Source of the DNA: Sulfuritalea sp.
Lineage (GTDB): Bacteria > Pseudomonadota > Gammaproteobacteria > Burkholderiales > Rhodocyclaceae
Assembly: GCA_030247575.1 (NCBI GenBank)
Contig: JAOTRV010000003.1
Location: 124,001-188,000 of the forward strand
Reading direction: 5' to 3'
Length of the DNA stretch: 64,000 nt
Of this stretch, positions 26,171 to 35,476 are shown piece after piece. Every line of letters begins with the position of its first letter. Position 1 is the stretch's first letter. The position numbers and the translations under genes are program-made. The notes beneath the pieces are model-generated. The model was not told the DNA's origin, ran no database searches, and was given only the letters and a program-made list of their open reading frames with translations.

Positions 26171-28321
26171 ATGGCTTCGCCCTTGATCCTCCGCCGCCTG
26201 TTTCCCTTCCTGCGCTGGTTTCCCTACTCGGCAGGGACCTTTCGCGCAGACTTTCTGGCCGGCCTGACGGTGGCCCTGGTGCTGGTGCCGCAGTCCATGG
26301 CCTATGCCCAGCTCGCCGGCATGCCGCCATACTACGGACTCTACGCCGCATTTCTGCCGGTGATGGTGGCGGCGCTGTGGGGTTCGTCGAGCCAGCTCGC
26401 CACGGGGCCGGTGGCGGTGGCTTCGCTGCTGACGGCTTCCTCGCTGGCGCCGCTGGCGGCGCCGGGCTCCGAGCAGTTCATCGCCTACGCCATCATGCTG
26501 GCCTTGCTGGTCGGCATCGTCCAGCTGGTGCTCGGCATTTTCAAGCTCGGCGTCATCGTCAACTTCCTGTCTCACCCGGTCATCGTCGGCTTCACCAATG
26601 CGGCCGCGATCATCATCGGCCTGTCGCAGGTCAACAAGCTGATTGGCGTGCCGATGGGACGCTCCGAGCATTTCGTGCAGGACATCTGGGACGTGGCCAG
26701 GCTGGTCGGCGACACGCACTTGCCGACGCTGGCGATGGGCGTGACGGCGATCGCCATCATGTGGGTGATCCGCAAGAAGGCGCCCAGGCTTCCCGGCGTG
26801 CTGATCGCGGTGGCGGTGACGACGACGGCCTCGTGGCTGATCGGCTTCGAGCGCAATGCGACGGCGACCATCGAGCAGATTGCCGAGGCGGAAGCGCAGA
26901 CCCTGCTTGGCGAATTCGCCCGCACCGAAGGGCGCATCAGGGAACTCAACGAGCAGATTGCGGCGAAGAACGCGGAATTGAAGACCCTGCAGAAGACCGG
27001 CGGCGAAGCGGGCCGCCAGGCGGCGACGCTGCACTACGAAGCCGAGCTGCTGAGACTCCAGCTCAAGGACCGTGAACTGGAGAACCGCAAGCGCAACCGC
27101 GCGGTGCGCAGCTTCGTCTTCGAACAGGTGCCCGGCGCCGCGGGCGAGGCGGCGAAGTTCTACGCCCAGGGCAAATTGCCGCCCGGGGCGCAATCCGACG
27201 GCCGGCACTGGCGCATCACCAGGGCCGGCAGCGGCAGTCTCAAGCTGACCGGCGGCGGCCAGGTGGTGGGCAACGTTCCCGAGGGCCTGCCTTCCGTCAG
27301 CCTGCCGAAGATGTCGTGGGACATGCTCGGCAGCCTGCTTTCGGCCGCCCTGGTGATTTCGCTGGTGGGTTTCATGGAAGCCATTTCGATCGCCAAGGCG
27401 ATCGCCGCCAAGACCAAGCAGAAGATCGACCCCAGCCAGGAACTCATCGGGCAGGGGCTGGCCAACCTGGTCGGCGCGGCGACCCAGGCCTTTCCGGTTT
27501 CCGGTTCCTTCTCGCGCTCGGCGGTGAACATCAACGCGGGAGCGGTGAGCGGCATGTCCTCGGTGATCACCGGCCTGTTCGTGCTGCTGACGCTGCTGTT
27601 CCTGACGCCGCTGCTCTACCATTTGCCGCAGGCGGTGCTGGCGGCGGTCATCATCATGGCGGTGATCGGCCTGGTCAATGTCGAGGCGGTCAAGCACGCC
27701 TGGCAAGCCAGCCGCCATGACGGCATCGCGGCGGTGGTCACCTTCGTCGCCACCCTGGCTTTTGCGCCCCATCTGGACAAGGGCATCATGGTCGGCGCCG
27801 GCCTGGCCATCGTGCTCTATCTGTACCGCACCATGTCGCCGCGCACCGTCATACTCGGCCGCCACGCGGATGGAACGCTGCGCGACGCCAAGCTGCACAA
27901 TCTGCCGCCGTCGCAGGTCGTCACTGCCGTGCGCTTCGACGGCCGCCTTTACTTCGCCAACGTGGCGTTTTTCGAAGACGCGATCCTCGAGGCGGTCGCC
28001 AGCAATCCGCAGGCGCCCTACCTGCTGATCGTCGGCGACGGCATCAACGAGCTCGACGCTTCGGGCGAGGAGGTGATCCACCACATCGTCGACCGCCTGC
28101 GCGGCAACGGCCTCGTCGTGTTGTTCTCCGGCCTGAAGAAGCAGGTGCTGGACGTCATGCGGGCAACCGGGTTGTATGCCACGATCGGCGAGCAGAGCTT
28201 CTTCGCCACGGCGGATCGCGCCCTGGAGCAGATCTATTCGCGCGCGGAGCATCTCGGCGCCGTCGATGGCTTGCGGCCGGCGTCGGTGCCGGTTCCCGTG
28301 GCAGAACAGCGTTTTGGCTGA
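26171..28321 (+). CDS. SulP-family anion transporter with coiled-coil insertion
   Basis: A 716-residue SulP/SLC26-type permease for sulfate, bicarbonate or similar anions. The N-terminal half has the family start (LVPQSMAYAQLAGMPPYYGLYAAFLP) spread over the first membrane segments; the C-terminus is a STAS domain. Most bacterial SulP proteins are 500-600 residues. Here about 140 extra residues (about 230-368) sit between two membrane helices. The first half of the insert is a charged heptad-like helix (RIRELNEQIAAKNAELKTL, RLQLKDRELENRKRNR). ATG 26171 chosen; the upstream frame is polar and unconserved. It stands alone. Confidence 0.85.
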   Translation: MASPLILRRLFPFLRWFPYSAGTFRADFLAGLTVALVLVPQSMAYAQLAGMPPYYGLYAAFLPVMVAALWGSSSQLATGPVAVASLLTASSLAPLAAPGSEQFIAYAIMLALLVGIVQLVLGIFKLGVIVNFLSHPVIVGFTNAAAIIIGLSQVNKLIGVPMGRSEHFVQDIWDVARLVGDTHLPTLAMGVTAIAIMWVIRKKAPRLPGVLIAVAVTTTASWLIGFERNATATIEQIAEAEAQTLLGEFARTEGRIRELNEQIAAKNAELKTLQKTGGEAGRQAATLHYEAELLRLQLKDRELENRKRNRAVRSFVFEQVPGAAGEAAKFYAQGKLPPGAQSDGRHWRITRAGSGSLKLTGGGQVVGNVPEGLPSVSLPKMSWDMLGSLLSAALVISLVGFMEAISIAKAIAAKTKQKIDPSQELIGQGLANLVGAATQAFPVSGSFSRSAVNINAGAVSGMSSVITGLFVLLTLLFLTPLLYHLPQAVLAAVIIMAVIGLVNVEAVKHAWQASRHDGIAAVVTFVATLAFAPHLDKGIMVGAGLAIVLYLYRTMSPRTVILGRHADGTLRDAKLHNLPPSQVVTAVRFDGRLYFANVAFFEDAILEAVASNPQAPYLLIVGDGINELDASGEEVIHHIVDRLRGNGLVVLFSGLKKQVLDVMRATGLYATIGEQSFFATADRALEQIYSRAEHLGAVDGLRPASVPVPVAEQRFG

Positions 28322-28372
28322 TTCGCGGATGTATTCCATGTGCGTCGCGCGGCGGCGTTCGCCGCCGGCGGC

Positions 28373-28397
28373 GGGAGTCGACGCCGGCGACACGGCG
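28373..28397 (+). repeat. Family A short repeat, copy A7
   Basis: GGGAGTCGACGCCGGCGACA then CGGCG, in the 126-bp gap between the SulP gene and hyfB. Confidence 0.7.
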
Positions 28398-28447
28398 GCC
28401 CCGGGCCCCGCGCCCCTGCTAGAATCGGCGACGTTCGTACCGCAACC

Positions 28448-30457
28448 ATGACCAGTCTTTTGTCCATCGATATCCTGCTGACGGCTGCCTGCGCCTGGGG
28501 GGTCGTCGGGCTGCTCGGACTGGTGGCCCCGCGCAACACGCATTTCATCAGCAAGACGCTGTTTCCGCTCGGCGCCCTGGTCGGCGTGCTGGTGGGCCTT
28601 GCGTCGCTCGGTTCGCTCGGCGGCCCGGCGCAGACCGCAGTACTGGTCATCGGCCTGCCCGATCTGCCCTTCCATCTGCGCCTGGACAATCTTTCCGCCC
28701 TGTTCGCCATGCTGCTGGGCTTCGTCGCGGCGGGAATCTCGATTTATGCCGCCGGCTATTTCCGGAAGGGCGAGGGTACCGCACCGGGGGTACTCTGCCT
28801 CGAATACCACCTCTTCCTCGCCAGCATGCTGGTGGTGCTGCTGGCGGACGACGCCTATGCCTTCATGGTGGCGTGGGAAACCATGGCGTTGTCATCGTTC
28901 TTCCTCGTCACCACCGACCATCGCCACGAGGAAATCCGCCGCGCCGGGTTTCTCTATTTGCTGATCGCGCACATCGGCGCCATCGCGATCCTGCTCTCCT
29001 TCGGCGTGATGACCGGCGGGGCGGGCGACTACAGTTTCGCCGGCATGCGCGCCCAGCAACTTTCGCCGTTCTGGTCGTCGGCCGCCTACCTGCTGGCGCT
29101 CGCCGGCTTCGGCGCCAAGGCCGGCCTGGTGCCGCTGCACGTCTGGCTACCGGAGGCGCATCCGGCGGCGCCGTCGCCGGTGTCGGCGATGATGAGCGGC
29201 GTGATGCTGAAGACCGCCATCTACGGCCTGCTGCGGGTCAGCTTCGACCTGGTGCACGCGACGATCTGGTGGTGGGGCGTCATGGCGCTGGCGATCGGGC
29301 TGGTCACGGCGCTGTTCGGCGTGCTCTACAGCACGGTGCAAAGCGACATGAAGCGCCTGCTGGCCTATTCCTCGATCGAGAACATCGGCCTGATTGCCGT
29401 CGGCATCGGGCTGACGCTGATCTTCCACGCCTATCGCATGGAGACGCTGGCGGCGCTGGCCATGACCGCCGTGCTCTACCACTGCCTGGCCCATTCCGCC
29501 TTCAAGAGCCTGTTGTTCCTGTGTACCGGCTCGGTGCTGCACGCGACCAGGGAACGCAGCCTGGGCAAACTCGGCGGCCTGATCCATCGCATGCCCTGGG
29601 TGGCCTGGCTGGCGCTGGCCGGAGTGATCGCCAGCGCCGGCCTGCCGCCGCTGTCGGGATTCGTCTCGGAGTGGCTGCTGCTGCAAAGCTTCCTCTTTTC
29701 GCCGGGCCTGCCGCATCCGTGGCTCAACATGGTGGTGCCGGTGGCGGCGGCATTGGTCGTTCTCGTCGCCGCGCTGGCCGGCTTCGCCATGGTCAAGTTC
29801 TACGGCATCATCTTCCTCGGCCAGATGCGCGAACCCGGACTCAAGGATGCCCACGACGCCGGCACCTGGGAGAAATTCGGCCTTGCCTGGCTGGCGCTGA
29901 TCACGCTGCTGCTCGGCATCCTGCCATCGACGGTGATTTCGCGCATCGATGCCGCCACGCAGCAGTTGCTGGGCACAGGTCTCGCCGCCAAGCTGAAGGA
30001 GCAGGGATGGTGGATGCTGGCGCCGATCTCGCCTGAACGGGCCAGCTACGAGCCGCTGATCTTTCTCGTCACCATCGCCGCCACGCTGCTGCTGGGCCGC
30101 TGGCTGGTGCGCCATCTCTATCACGGCCGCGTGCGCCGCACCACGGCCTGGGATTGCGGCTACTATTTCCAGGGGCCGCGGGCGCAGGATACGGCCGAGG
30201 GCTTCAGTCAGCCGATCCGCCGCATCTTTGAGCCGATGTTCCGCATGCAGCGGCACTTCCCCACCGCGCGCGACACCGAACCGTATTACAGCGTCAAGGT
30301 CGAGGATCATTTCTGGTACTGGCTCTATCTGCCGGTGGCCAGACTGGCCGGCCGGATATCGACGCTGATCGTCACGCTGCAGGGCGGACGCATCGCCGTC
30401 TATCTGATGTACAGCTTCATCACCCTGCTCGTGCTTCTTCTGGTGGCGCGGCCATGA
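28448..30457 (+). CDS. hyfB: Hydrogenase-4-like membrane subunit B (HyfB/NuoL-type)
   Basis: A 669-residue polytopic proton-pump subunit related to NuoL/N and Mrp antiporters. Conserved charged residues in the membrane are visible around AWETMALSSFFLV (transmembrane Glu), GAKAGLVPLHVWLPEAHPAAPSPVSAMMSG and LLAYSSIENIG. ATG 28448 begins the first membrane helix. First gene of the six-gene operon hyfBCEFGI; its stop overlaps hyfC by 4 bp. It should translocate ions, driven by the soluble G-I arm. Confidence 0.9.
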   Translation: MTSLLSIDILLTAACAWGVVGLLGLVAPRNTHFISKTLFPLGALVGVLVGLASLGSLGGPAQTAVLVIGLPDLPFHLRLDNLSALFAMLLGFVAAGISIYAAGYFRKGEGTAPGVLCLEYHLFLASMLVVLLADDAYAFMVAWETMALSSFFLVTTDHRHEEIRRAGFLYLLIAHIGAIAILLSFGVMTGGAGDYSFAGMRAQQLSPFWSSAAYLLALAGFGAKAGLVPLHVWLPEAHPAAPSPVSAMMSGVMLKTAIYGLLRVSFDLVHATIWWWGVMALAIGLVTALFGVLYSTVQSDMKRLLAYSSIENIGLIAVGIGLTLIFHAYRMETLAALAMTAVLYHCLAHSAFKSLLFLCTGSVLHATRERSLGKLGGLIHRMPWVAWLALAGVIASAGLPPLSGFVSEWLLLQSFLFSPGLPHPWLNMVVPVAAALVVLVAALAGFAMVKFYGIIFLGQMREPGLKDAHDAGTWEKFGLAWLALITLLLGILPSTVISRIDAATQQLLGTGLAAKLKEQGWWMLAPISPERASYEPLIFLVTIAATLLLGRWLVRHLYHGRVRRTTAWDCGYYFQGPRAQDTAEGFSQPIRRIFEPMFRMQRHFPTARDTEPYYSVKVEDHFWYWLYLPVARLAGRISTLIVTLQGGRIAVYLMYSFITLLVLLLVARP

Positions 30458-31410
30458 TCAGCATCTCGGGACTGCTGGGCCAGGCTTTCGCGATCCTGCT
30501 GGCGCTGGTGCTGGCGCCGCTGTTGTCGGGCTGGGTGGGCCAGTGCCGCGCCTGGCTGCAAAGCCGCACCGCGCCGCCCTTGCTGTTGCCGTATTACCAG
30601 TTGCAGAAACTTTTCCACAAGGACGTGGTGCTGGCGCATGGCGCCTCGTCGCTGTTCCGCGCCGCGCCCTTCGTCGTCTTCGGTTGCATGGTGCTGGCCT
30701 GCGCCATCATTCCCAGCCTGTCCACCGACCTGCCGCTGGCGCCGGCCGCCGATGCCCTGGCGCTGGTCGGCGTCTTCGGCCTGGCGCGCGTGTTCATTTC
30801 GCTGGCGGCGATGGATGTCGGCACCTCCTTCGGTACCCTCGGCGGCCGCCGCGAAATGCTGGTGGGCTTCCTCGCCGAGCCGGCGCTCCTGATGGTGATC
30901 TTCACGCTCGCCATGACCGTCCAGTCGACCTCGGTCGCCACCATCGTCGAGACGCTGGCCCATCGCGAACTGGTGATCTATCCGAGCCTGGCGTTTGCGG
31001 GGATTGCCTTCACCTTCGTCTCCTTCGCCGAAAACGCTCGCGTGCCGGTGGACAATCCGGCTACGCATCTCGAACTGACCATGATCCACGAGGCGATGAT
31101 CCTCGAATATTCGGGCCGCCACCTCGCATTGATCGAATGGGCGGCGAGCCTCAAGCTGTATGCCTATTCCTGTCTCGGCCTGGCGCTGTTTTTTCCGTGG
31201 GGCATCGCGCCGGGGGACAACTTCCTGGCGCTGGTCGCGGCGATACCGCTGCTGCTGTTCAAGCTTGCCATCGGCGGCGCCTTCCTCGCCGCCATCGAGA
31301 CCATCAACGCCAAGATGCGCATCTTCCGCGCCCCTGAATTCCTCGGCACCGCCTTCATGCTGGCGGTGCTCGGCCTGCTGGTCCGGCTGCTGCTCGAAAG
31401 CAGGGTATGA
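30454..31410 (+). CDS. hyfC: Hydrogenase-4-like membrane subunit C (HyfC/NuoH-type)
   Basis: A 318-residue membrane subunit homologous to NuoH/HycD, which links the ion-pump subunits to the peripheral Fe-S arm. Typical segments are LLLPYYQLQKLFHKD, the conserved SFAENARVPVDNPATHLELTM loop split around residues 190-210, and EYSGRHLALIEWA. It overlaps hyfB and hyfE by 4 bp on each side. No defect seen. Confidence 0.9.
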   Translation: MISISGLLGQAFAILLALVLAPLLSGWVGQCRAWLQSRTAPPLLLPYYQLQKLFHKDVVLAHGASSLFRAAPFVVFGCMVLACAIIPSLSTDLPLAPAADALALVGVFGLARVFISLAAMDVGTSFGTLGGRREMLVGFLAEPALLMVIFTLAMTVQSTSVATIVETLAHRELVIYPSLAFAGIAFTFVSFAENARVPVDNPATHLELTMIHEAMILEYSGRHLALIEWAASLKLYAYSCLGLALFFPWGIAPGDNFLALVAAIPLLLFKLAIGGAFLAAIETINAKMRIFRAPEFLGTAFMLAVLGLLVRLLLESRV

Positions 31411-32075
31411 ACGCCGCCATTCCGTTCTCGGCACAACTCATCAACCTCTTCGCGGCGGTGATCCTGCTGCTGGCCTTCGCCATGCTGGCGCAGCGCCGGG
31501 TGCTGGCGCTGATCAACCTGTTTGCCCTGCAGGGGCTGACCCTCTGCCTGGCGACGCTGGTGGCCGCGGTGACCACCGGCCAGGTGCACCTGTATTACTC
31601 CGCCGGGCTGACGCTGGCGCTCAAGGTGCTGCTGCTGCCCTGGATCCTGTACCGGCTGGTGAAGAGGCTCAACGTCAAGGGCGAAGTCGAGGCGCTGATC
31701 AACATCCCGACCACGATGCTGGTCGGCCTGGTCCTCGTCATGATTGCCTTCAACGTCGCGCTGCCGATTTCCGAGCTGTCCCACACCATCACGCGCGGCA
31801 CGCTCGGGATTGCCCTTGCCGTGGTGATGCTGGCCTTCCTGATGATGATCACGCGGCAAAAGGCCATCACCCAGGTGGTGGGTTTCCTCTCGATGGAAAA
31901 TGGCCTCTTCCTCGCCGCCACCAGCGCCACCTACGGCATGCCGATGGTGGTCGAGCTGGGCATCGCGCTCGACGTGCTGGTCGGCGTCATCATCCTCGGC
32001 GTGTTCTTCTTCCAGATTCGCGACCAGTTCGACAGTCTCGACATCCGCCACATGGAACGCCTGAAAGACAACTGA
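31407..32075 (+). CDS. hyfE: Hydrogenase-4-like membrane subunit E (HyfE, NuoK-like)
   Basis: A 222-residue hydrophobic protein; its central part resembles NuoK/MrpC, with extra helices as in HyfE. RQKAITQVVGFLSMENG is the family segment with its membrane glutamate. It overlaps hyfC by 4 bp. After it comes a 155-bp gap with a partial family B repeat before hyfF, so the two halves of the operon are less tightly coupled there. Confidence 0.87.
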   Translation: MNAAIPFSAQLINLFAAVILLLAFAMLAQRRVLALINLFALQGLTLCLATLVAAVTTGQVHLYYSAGLTLALKVLLLPWILYRLVKRLNVKGEVEALINIPTTMLVGLVLVMIAFNVALPISELSHTITRGTLGIALAVVMLAFLMMITRQKAITQVVGFLSMENGLFLAATSATYGMPMVVELGIALDVLVGVIILGVFFFQIRDQFDSLDIRHMERLKDN

Positions 32076-32135
32076 TGCTCATGCTGTATCGACTGCACCC
32101 CTGAAGATGAAACACGCAAAAGGCGAATTGAAGGC

Positions 32136-32215
32136 CCGCCCCCCCATCCCCCCTCTCGGGGGGCTACTGATCGGCTCGCTGCGCTCGATAGCCTCCGAGA
32201 GCTCCGCAACCGGTG
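32136..32215. repeat. Family B repeat, partial or divergent copy B5
   Basis: CCCCCCATCCCCCC, TCTC, GGGGGG matches the second hairpin and its C-rich edge; the rest (CTACTGATCGGCTCGCTGCG and on) differs from the other copies. It lies between hyfE and hyfF. Confidence 0.5.
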
Positions 32216-32230
32216 TTTCACGTTAACCCC

Positions 32231-33682
32231 ATGGATTTCTTCATCCTCATGCTCGCCATCCCACTCGTCAGCGGTGCGCTGCTGACGGTGGTCGGCGAGC
32301 GCGCCTGGGCGCCCAATCTCAACATCATTGCCAGTCTCGGCACCTTCGCCGCCGCGGCCGGCCTGACGATCGAGATCGTAGCCAACGGCCCGCGTTTTGC
32401 CTTCGGCGAGCAGTTCTTCATCGATTCTCTGAATGTGTTCTTCGTCGCGTTGACCGCCTTCGTCGGTTTGACCACCAGCATCTTCTCCGGCCCCTACATG
32501 AAGAACGAGCGCGAACACGGCCGCCTTACCGCGCCGCGCCTGCGTCTGTACAAGGGCATGTACCAGCTGTTCATGTTCACCATGCTGGCGGCGCTGACCA
32601 CCAACAACCTCGGCATTCTCTGGGTGGCCATGGAGGCGGCGACGCTGACCACCGTGCTGCTGGTGTCGCTCTACCGCACTCCGGCCAGCCTGGAGGCGGC
32701 GTGGAAATACTTCATCCTCTGCGGCGTCGGCATCGCCCAGGCGCTGTTCGGCACCATCCTGCTCTACTTCGCCGCCGAGCGCGTGCTGGGGGCGAGCGGC
32801 AACGCGCTGTTGTGGACGCACCTGATCGACGTGAAAGGCCAGCTCGAACCGACCATCATGGCGCTGTCCTTCATCTTCCTGCTGGTCGGCTATGGCACCA
32901 AGGTGGGCCTGGCGCCGCTGCACAACTGGCTGCCCGATGCCCACGCCGAAGGCCCGACGCCGGTGTCCGCCGTGCTCTCCGGACTGCTGCTGAATGTCGC
33001 GCTGTATGCCATCCTGCGCTGCAAGGTGCTGGCCGACGGGGCCATTCCGAACGCCTTCGCCGGCAACCTGATGATCGGCTTCGGCCTGTTCACGCTGCTG
33101 GTCGCCGCCTTCTTCCTGTCGCGGCAGAAGGATGTCAAGCGCATGTTCGCCTACTCGTCGATCGAGCACATGGGCCTCATCACCTTCGCTTTCGGCATGG
33201 GCGGCCCGGTCGCCAACTTTGCCGGGTTGCTGCACATGACCATGCATTCGCTGACCAAGTCGGCCATCTTTTTCGCCGTCGGCCATGCCACGCAGAAGAC
33301 CGGCACTCAACTGATGGCAGATATCCGCGGCCTGATCCGCATCAATCCGCTGATCGGCTGGGGGCTGATGCTGGGCACGCTGGCCATCCTCGGCATGCCG
33401 CCCTTCGGCGTCTTCGCCAGCGAATTCATGATTCTCACCCACGCCATGAAGTATCACCCGTGGGCGACGCCGATACTGCTGCTGGGGCTCGGCGTGGCCT
33501 TTGCCGCCATCTTCGGCAAGGTGCAGCCCATGGTGTTCGGCGAGACCGAGGCCAGGCGCCTGCCGCATGCCCCCGCCATCACGCCGGTGTTTCTGCATCT
33601 GGGCATCGTGCTGACGCTCGGTCTCTACATTCCGCCCTATCTGACGCGATGGTTCCATGAAGCCTCGCGCATGCTCGGCTAA
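32231..33682 (+). CDS. hyfF: Hydrogenase-4-like membrane subunit F (HyfF, NuoM/N-type)
   Basis: A 483-residue ion-translocating subunit of the NuoN/M kind: MEAATLTTVLLVSLYRTP (membrane Glu), GTKVGLAPLHNWLPDAHAE with the conserved Lys, and MFAYSSIEHMGLITF. The start is uncertain: ATG 32231 fits the family best but has a weak ribosome-binding site; GTG 32213 adds six residues. It is followed by the long repeat B6 and then hyfG. The operon has no second NuoL-type HyfD gene. Confidence 0.88.
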   Translation: MDFFILMLAIPLVSGALLTVVGERAWAPNLNIIASLGTFAAAAGLTIEIVANGPRFAFGEQFFIDSLNVFFVALTAFVGLTTSIFSGPYMKNEREHGRLTAPRLRLYKGMYQLFMFTMLAALTTNNLGILWVAMEAATLTTVLLVSLYRTPASLEAAWKYFILCGVGIAQALFGTILLYFAAERVLGASGNALLWTHLIDVKGQLEPTIMALSFIFLLVGYGTKVGLAPLHNWLPDAHAEGPTPVSAVLSGLLLNVALYAILRCKVLADGAIPNAFAGNLMIGFGLFTLLVAAFFLSRQKDVKRMFAYSSIEHMGLITFAFGMGGPVANFAGLLHMTMHSLTKSAIFFAVGHATQKTGTQLMADIRGLIRINPLIGWGLMLGTLAILGMPPFGVFASEFMILTHAMKYHPWATPILLLGLGVAFAAIFGKVQPMVFGETEARRLPHAPAITPVFLHLGIVLTLGLYIPPYLTRWFHEASRMLG

Positions 33683-33702
33683 CACTATGACACCCTATCC
33701 CC

Positions 33703-33872
33703 CATCCCCGGCCCCACGGCTGGCTTTGCACAGCCAGCCGGCTGCGGCAGCGCGGATCAGTGCTCCGCGAAACCCTGCCTTCGCCCCAAGGAAAGGGGTG
33801 ACTTTGGTTCAGCCGCTACGCGGCTTCCGTGTCGTTGACTTCAGGCCTTCTTGGGGCGGCCCGGCAAAGGCC
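33703..33872. repeat. Family B intercistronic repeat, long copy B6
   Basis: Starts CCCCCATCCCC and ends CTTGGGGCGGCCCGGC. In between lie the hairpins CGCGGA/TCCGCG, CCCC/GGGG and AGCCGC-TAC-GCGGCT. It fills the hyfF-hyfG gap; the AAAGG just after its end precedes the hyfG ATG. A 72-codon frame through it is repeat-derived and not called as a gene. Confidence 0.7.
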
Positions 33873-33877
33873 TGACA

Positions 33878-35476
33878 ATGTTCCTCTGCGACGACTCCTC
33901 CATCGAATTCACGCCACAGGCCGGCATCGGCGCACCGGTCTGGCGCGGGCATGTGCCGAGCGGCGAGGAACTGAAGACCTTTGCCGCCGCCGTGCATCTG
34001 GCCGGCGGACGTCTGGCCGCGATCTGGGGCAGCGACGAGCGCCAACGCGGCGGGGGCCCTTCGGCCGGACTCCGGGCAGGCTTCCGGCTCCATTGCGTTT
34101 TTGGCCTGGAGTCCGGCCACGCTTGGGTCAGCCTCGACCTGCCGGCCGACGAACCTGTTTACCCCGATCTGTCCGGCATATTCCCGGCAGCCAACCGCAT
34201 GCAGCGCGCGACCCGCGACATGGTCGGGATTGCCACCAGCGGCGGCGATCAGCGGCCCTGGCTGCGCCACGGCGCGTGGCCGGCGGACTGGTATCCGCTG
34301 CGCCACGACGCCGTGCATGAGGCGGGCATGGGCGTCGGCTTCCAGAATTTCCCGAGCAACTACGACTTCGTCCAGGTCGGCGGCGAGGGCGCCCACGAGA
34401 TACCGGTCGGCCCCATTCATGCCGGAATCATCGAACCGGGACACTTCCGCTTTTCCGTGGTCGGCGAGCGGGTGCTGCGCCTGGAACAGCGGCTGGGCTA
34501 CCAGCACAAGGGCGTCGAAAAGTTGTTGATCGGCGCCGACATCGGGCGCGGCGCACGTCTGGTCGGCCGCGTTTCCGGTGATTCGACCTGTGCCTATGCC
34601 TGGGCCTACGCCACCGCAGTCGAGGCCGCGTGCCGCACCGAGGTCCCGCCGCGGGCGCTTCTGCTGCGTACGCTGATGCTGGAGCGCGAGCGTGTCGCCA
34701 ACCACCTCGGAGATCTTGGCGCGCTGGGCAATGACGCGGCCTTTGCCTTCGGTCTTACCCAGTTCATGCGCTTGAAGGAGGATTGGCTGCGCCTGAACCA
34801 GCAGTTGTTCGGCCATCGCTTCATGATGGATCGCATCGTGCCGGGAGGCGTCGCGACGGACATCGAGGCGCCGGCGCTGTCCGCCATCGTCGAACAGTGC
34901 GCCGCCATCGGTGCGACGGTGAAGCAACTGCGTACGCTGTACGACGAGCATCCCGGCCTGCAGGATCGCTTCGCGACCACCGGCGCCATCGATGCGGCCC
35001 TGGCGCGCGAACTCTCGTTGACCGGCATGGCCGCCCGCGCCACCGGCATCCTGCTCGACGGCCGGGCGCATCGCCAGGGCTACACACCGCCCCCGCCCTA
35101 TGCGGCGCTCGGCGTGCGGCCGGTCACCGACGAGCGCGGCGATGTCGCGGCACGCGTGGCGGTGCGCTTCGGCGAAATCTTTGAATCGCTGCGCCTGCTG
35201 CGCGAGATCGCCGTCGGCATGGCGTCCGGCGAGACCTGCGCCGAAGTCACGCCCGTCGCCGGAGCCGGCGGTCTGGGCGTGATCGAGGCCTGGCGCGGCG
35301 AGGTGCTGGTCGGCGTCCAGTTCGATGCCGACGGCAGGCTGGCCCGCGTCCATCCTCACGATCCCTCGTGGCAGATCTGGCCCGCGCTGGAACATGCGGT
35401 GATGAAGGACATCGTCCCCGACTTCCCGCTGATCAACAAGTCCTTCAACCTGTCCTACAGTGGAGTTGATCTGTGA
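33878..35476 (+). CDS. HyfG-like large subunit lacking nickel ligands (Ehr-type)
   Basis: A 532-residue fusion of a NuoC-like N-terminal domain (about residues 1-170) and a NuoD/hydrogenase-large-type domain. Real group 4 [NiFe] hydrogenases have RxCGxC near the start of the large domain and DPCxxC at the C-terminus. Here the first site reads RVSGDST, with both cysteines replaced by Ser, and the protein ends NLSYSGVDL with no second pair. It cannot be expected to bind the NiFe centre. It fits the energy-converting hydrogenase-related (Ehr) complexes, whose electron donor and acceptor are unknown. The stop overlaps the hyfI-like start (GTGA). Confidence 0.85.
   Translation: MFLCDDSSIEFTPQAGIGAPVWRGHVPSGEELKTFAAAVHLAGGRLAAIWGSDERQRGGGPSAGLRAGFRLHCVFGLESGHAWVSLDLPADEPVYPDLSGIFPAANRMQRATRDMVGIATSGGDQRPWLRHGAWPADWYPLRHDAVHEAGMGVGFQNFPSNYDFVQVGGEGAHEIPVGPIHAGIIEPGHFRFSVVGERVLRLEQRLGYQHKGVEKLLIGADIGRGARLVGRVSGDSTCAYAWAYATAVEAACRTEVPPRALLLRTLMLERERVANHLGDLGALGNDAAFAFGLTQFMRLKEDWLRLNQQLFGHRFMMDRIVPGGVATDIEAPALSAIVEQCAAIGATVKQLRTLYDEHPGLQDRFATTGAIDAALARELSLTGMAARATGILLDGRAHRQGYTPPPPYAALGVRPVTDERGDVAARVAVRFGEIFESLRLLREIAVGMASGETCAEVTPVAGAGGLGVIEAWRGEVLVGVQFDADGRLARVHPHDPSWQIWPALEHAVMKDIVPDFPLINKSFNLSYSGVDL

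Noticed and set aside
26165-28810. 881-codon minus-strand frame over the SulP gene
   Set aside because: It is a shadow of the SulP coding frame, rich in Arg, His and Gln, with no recognisable domain.
33657-33875. 72-codon frame between hyfF and hyfG
   Set aside because: It is made almost wholly of family B repeat B6, so its openness is a by-product of the repeat.
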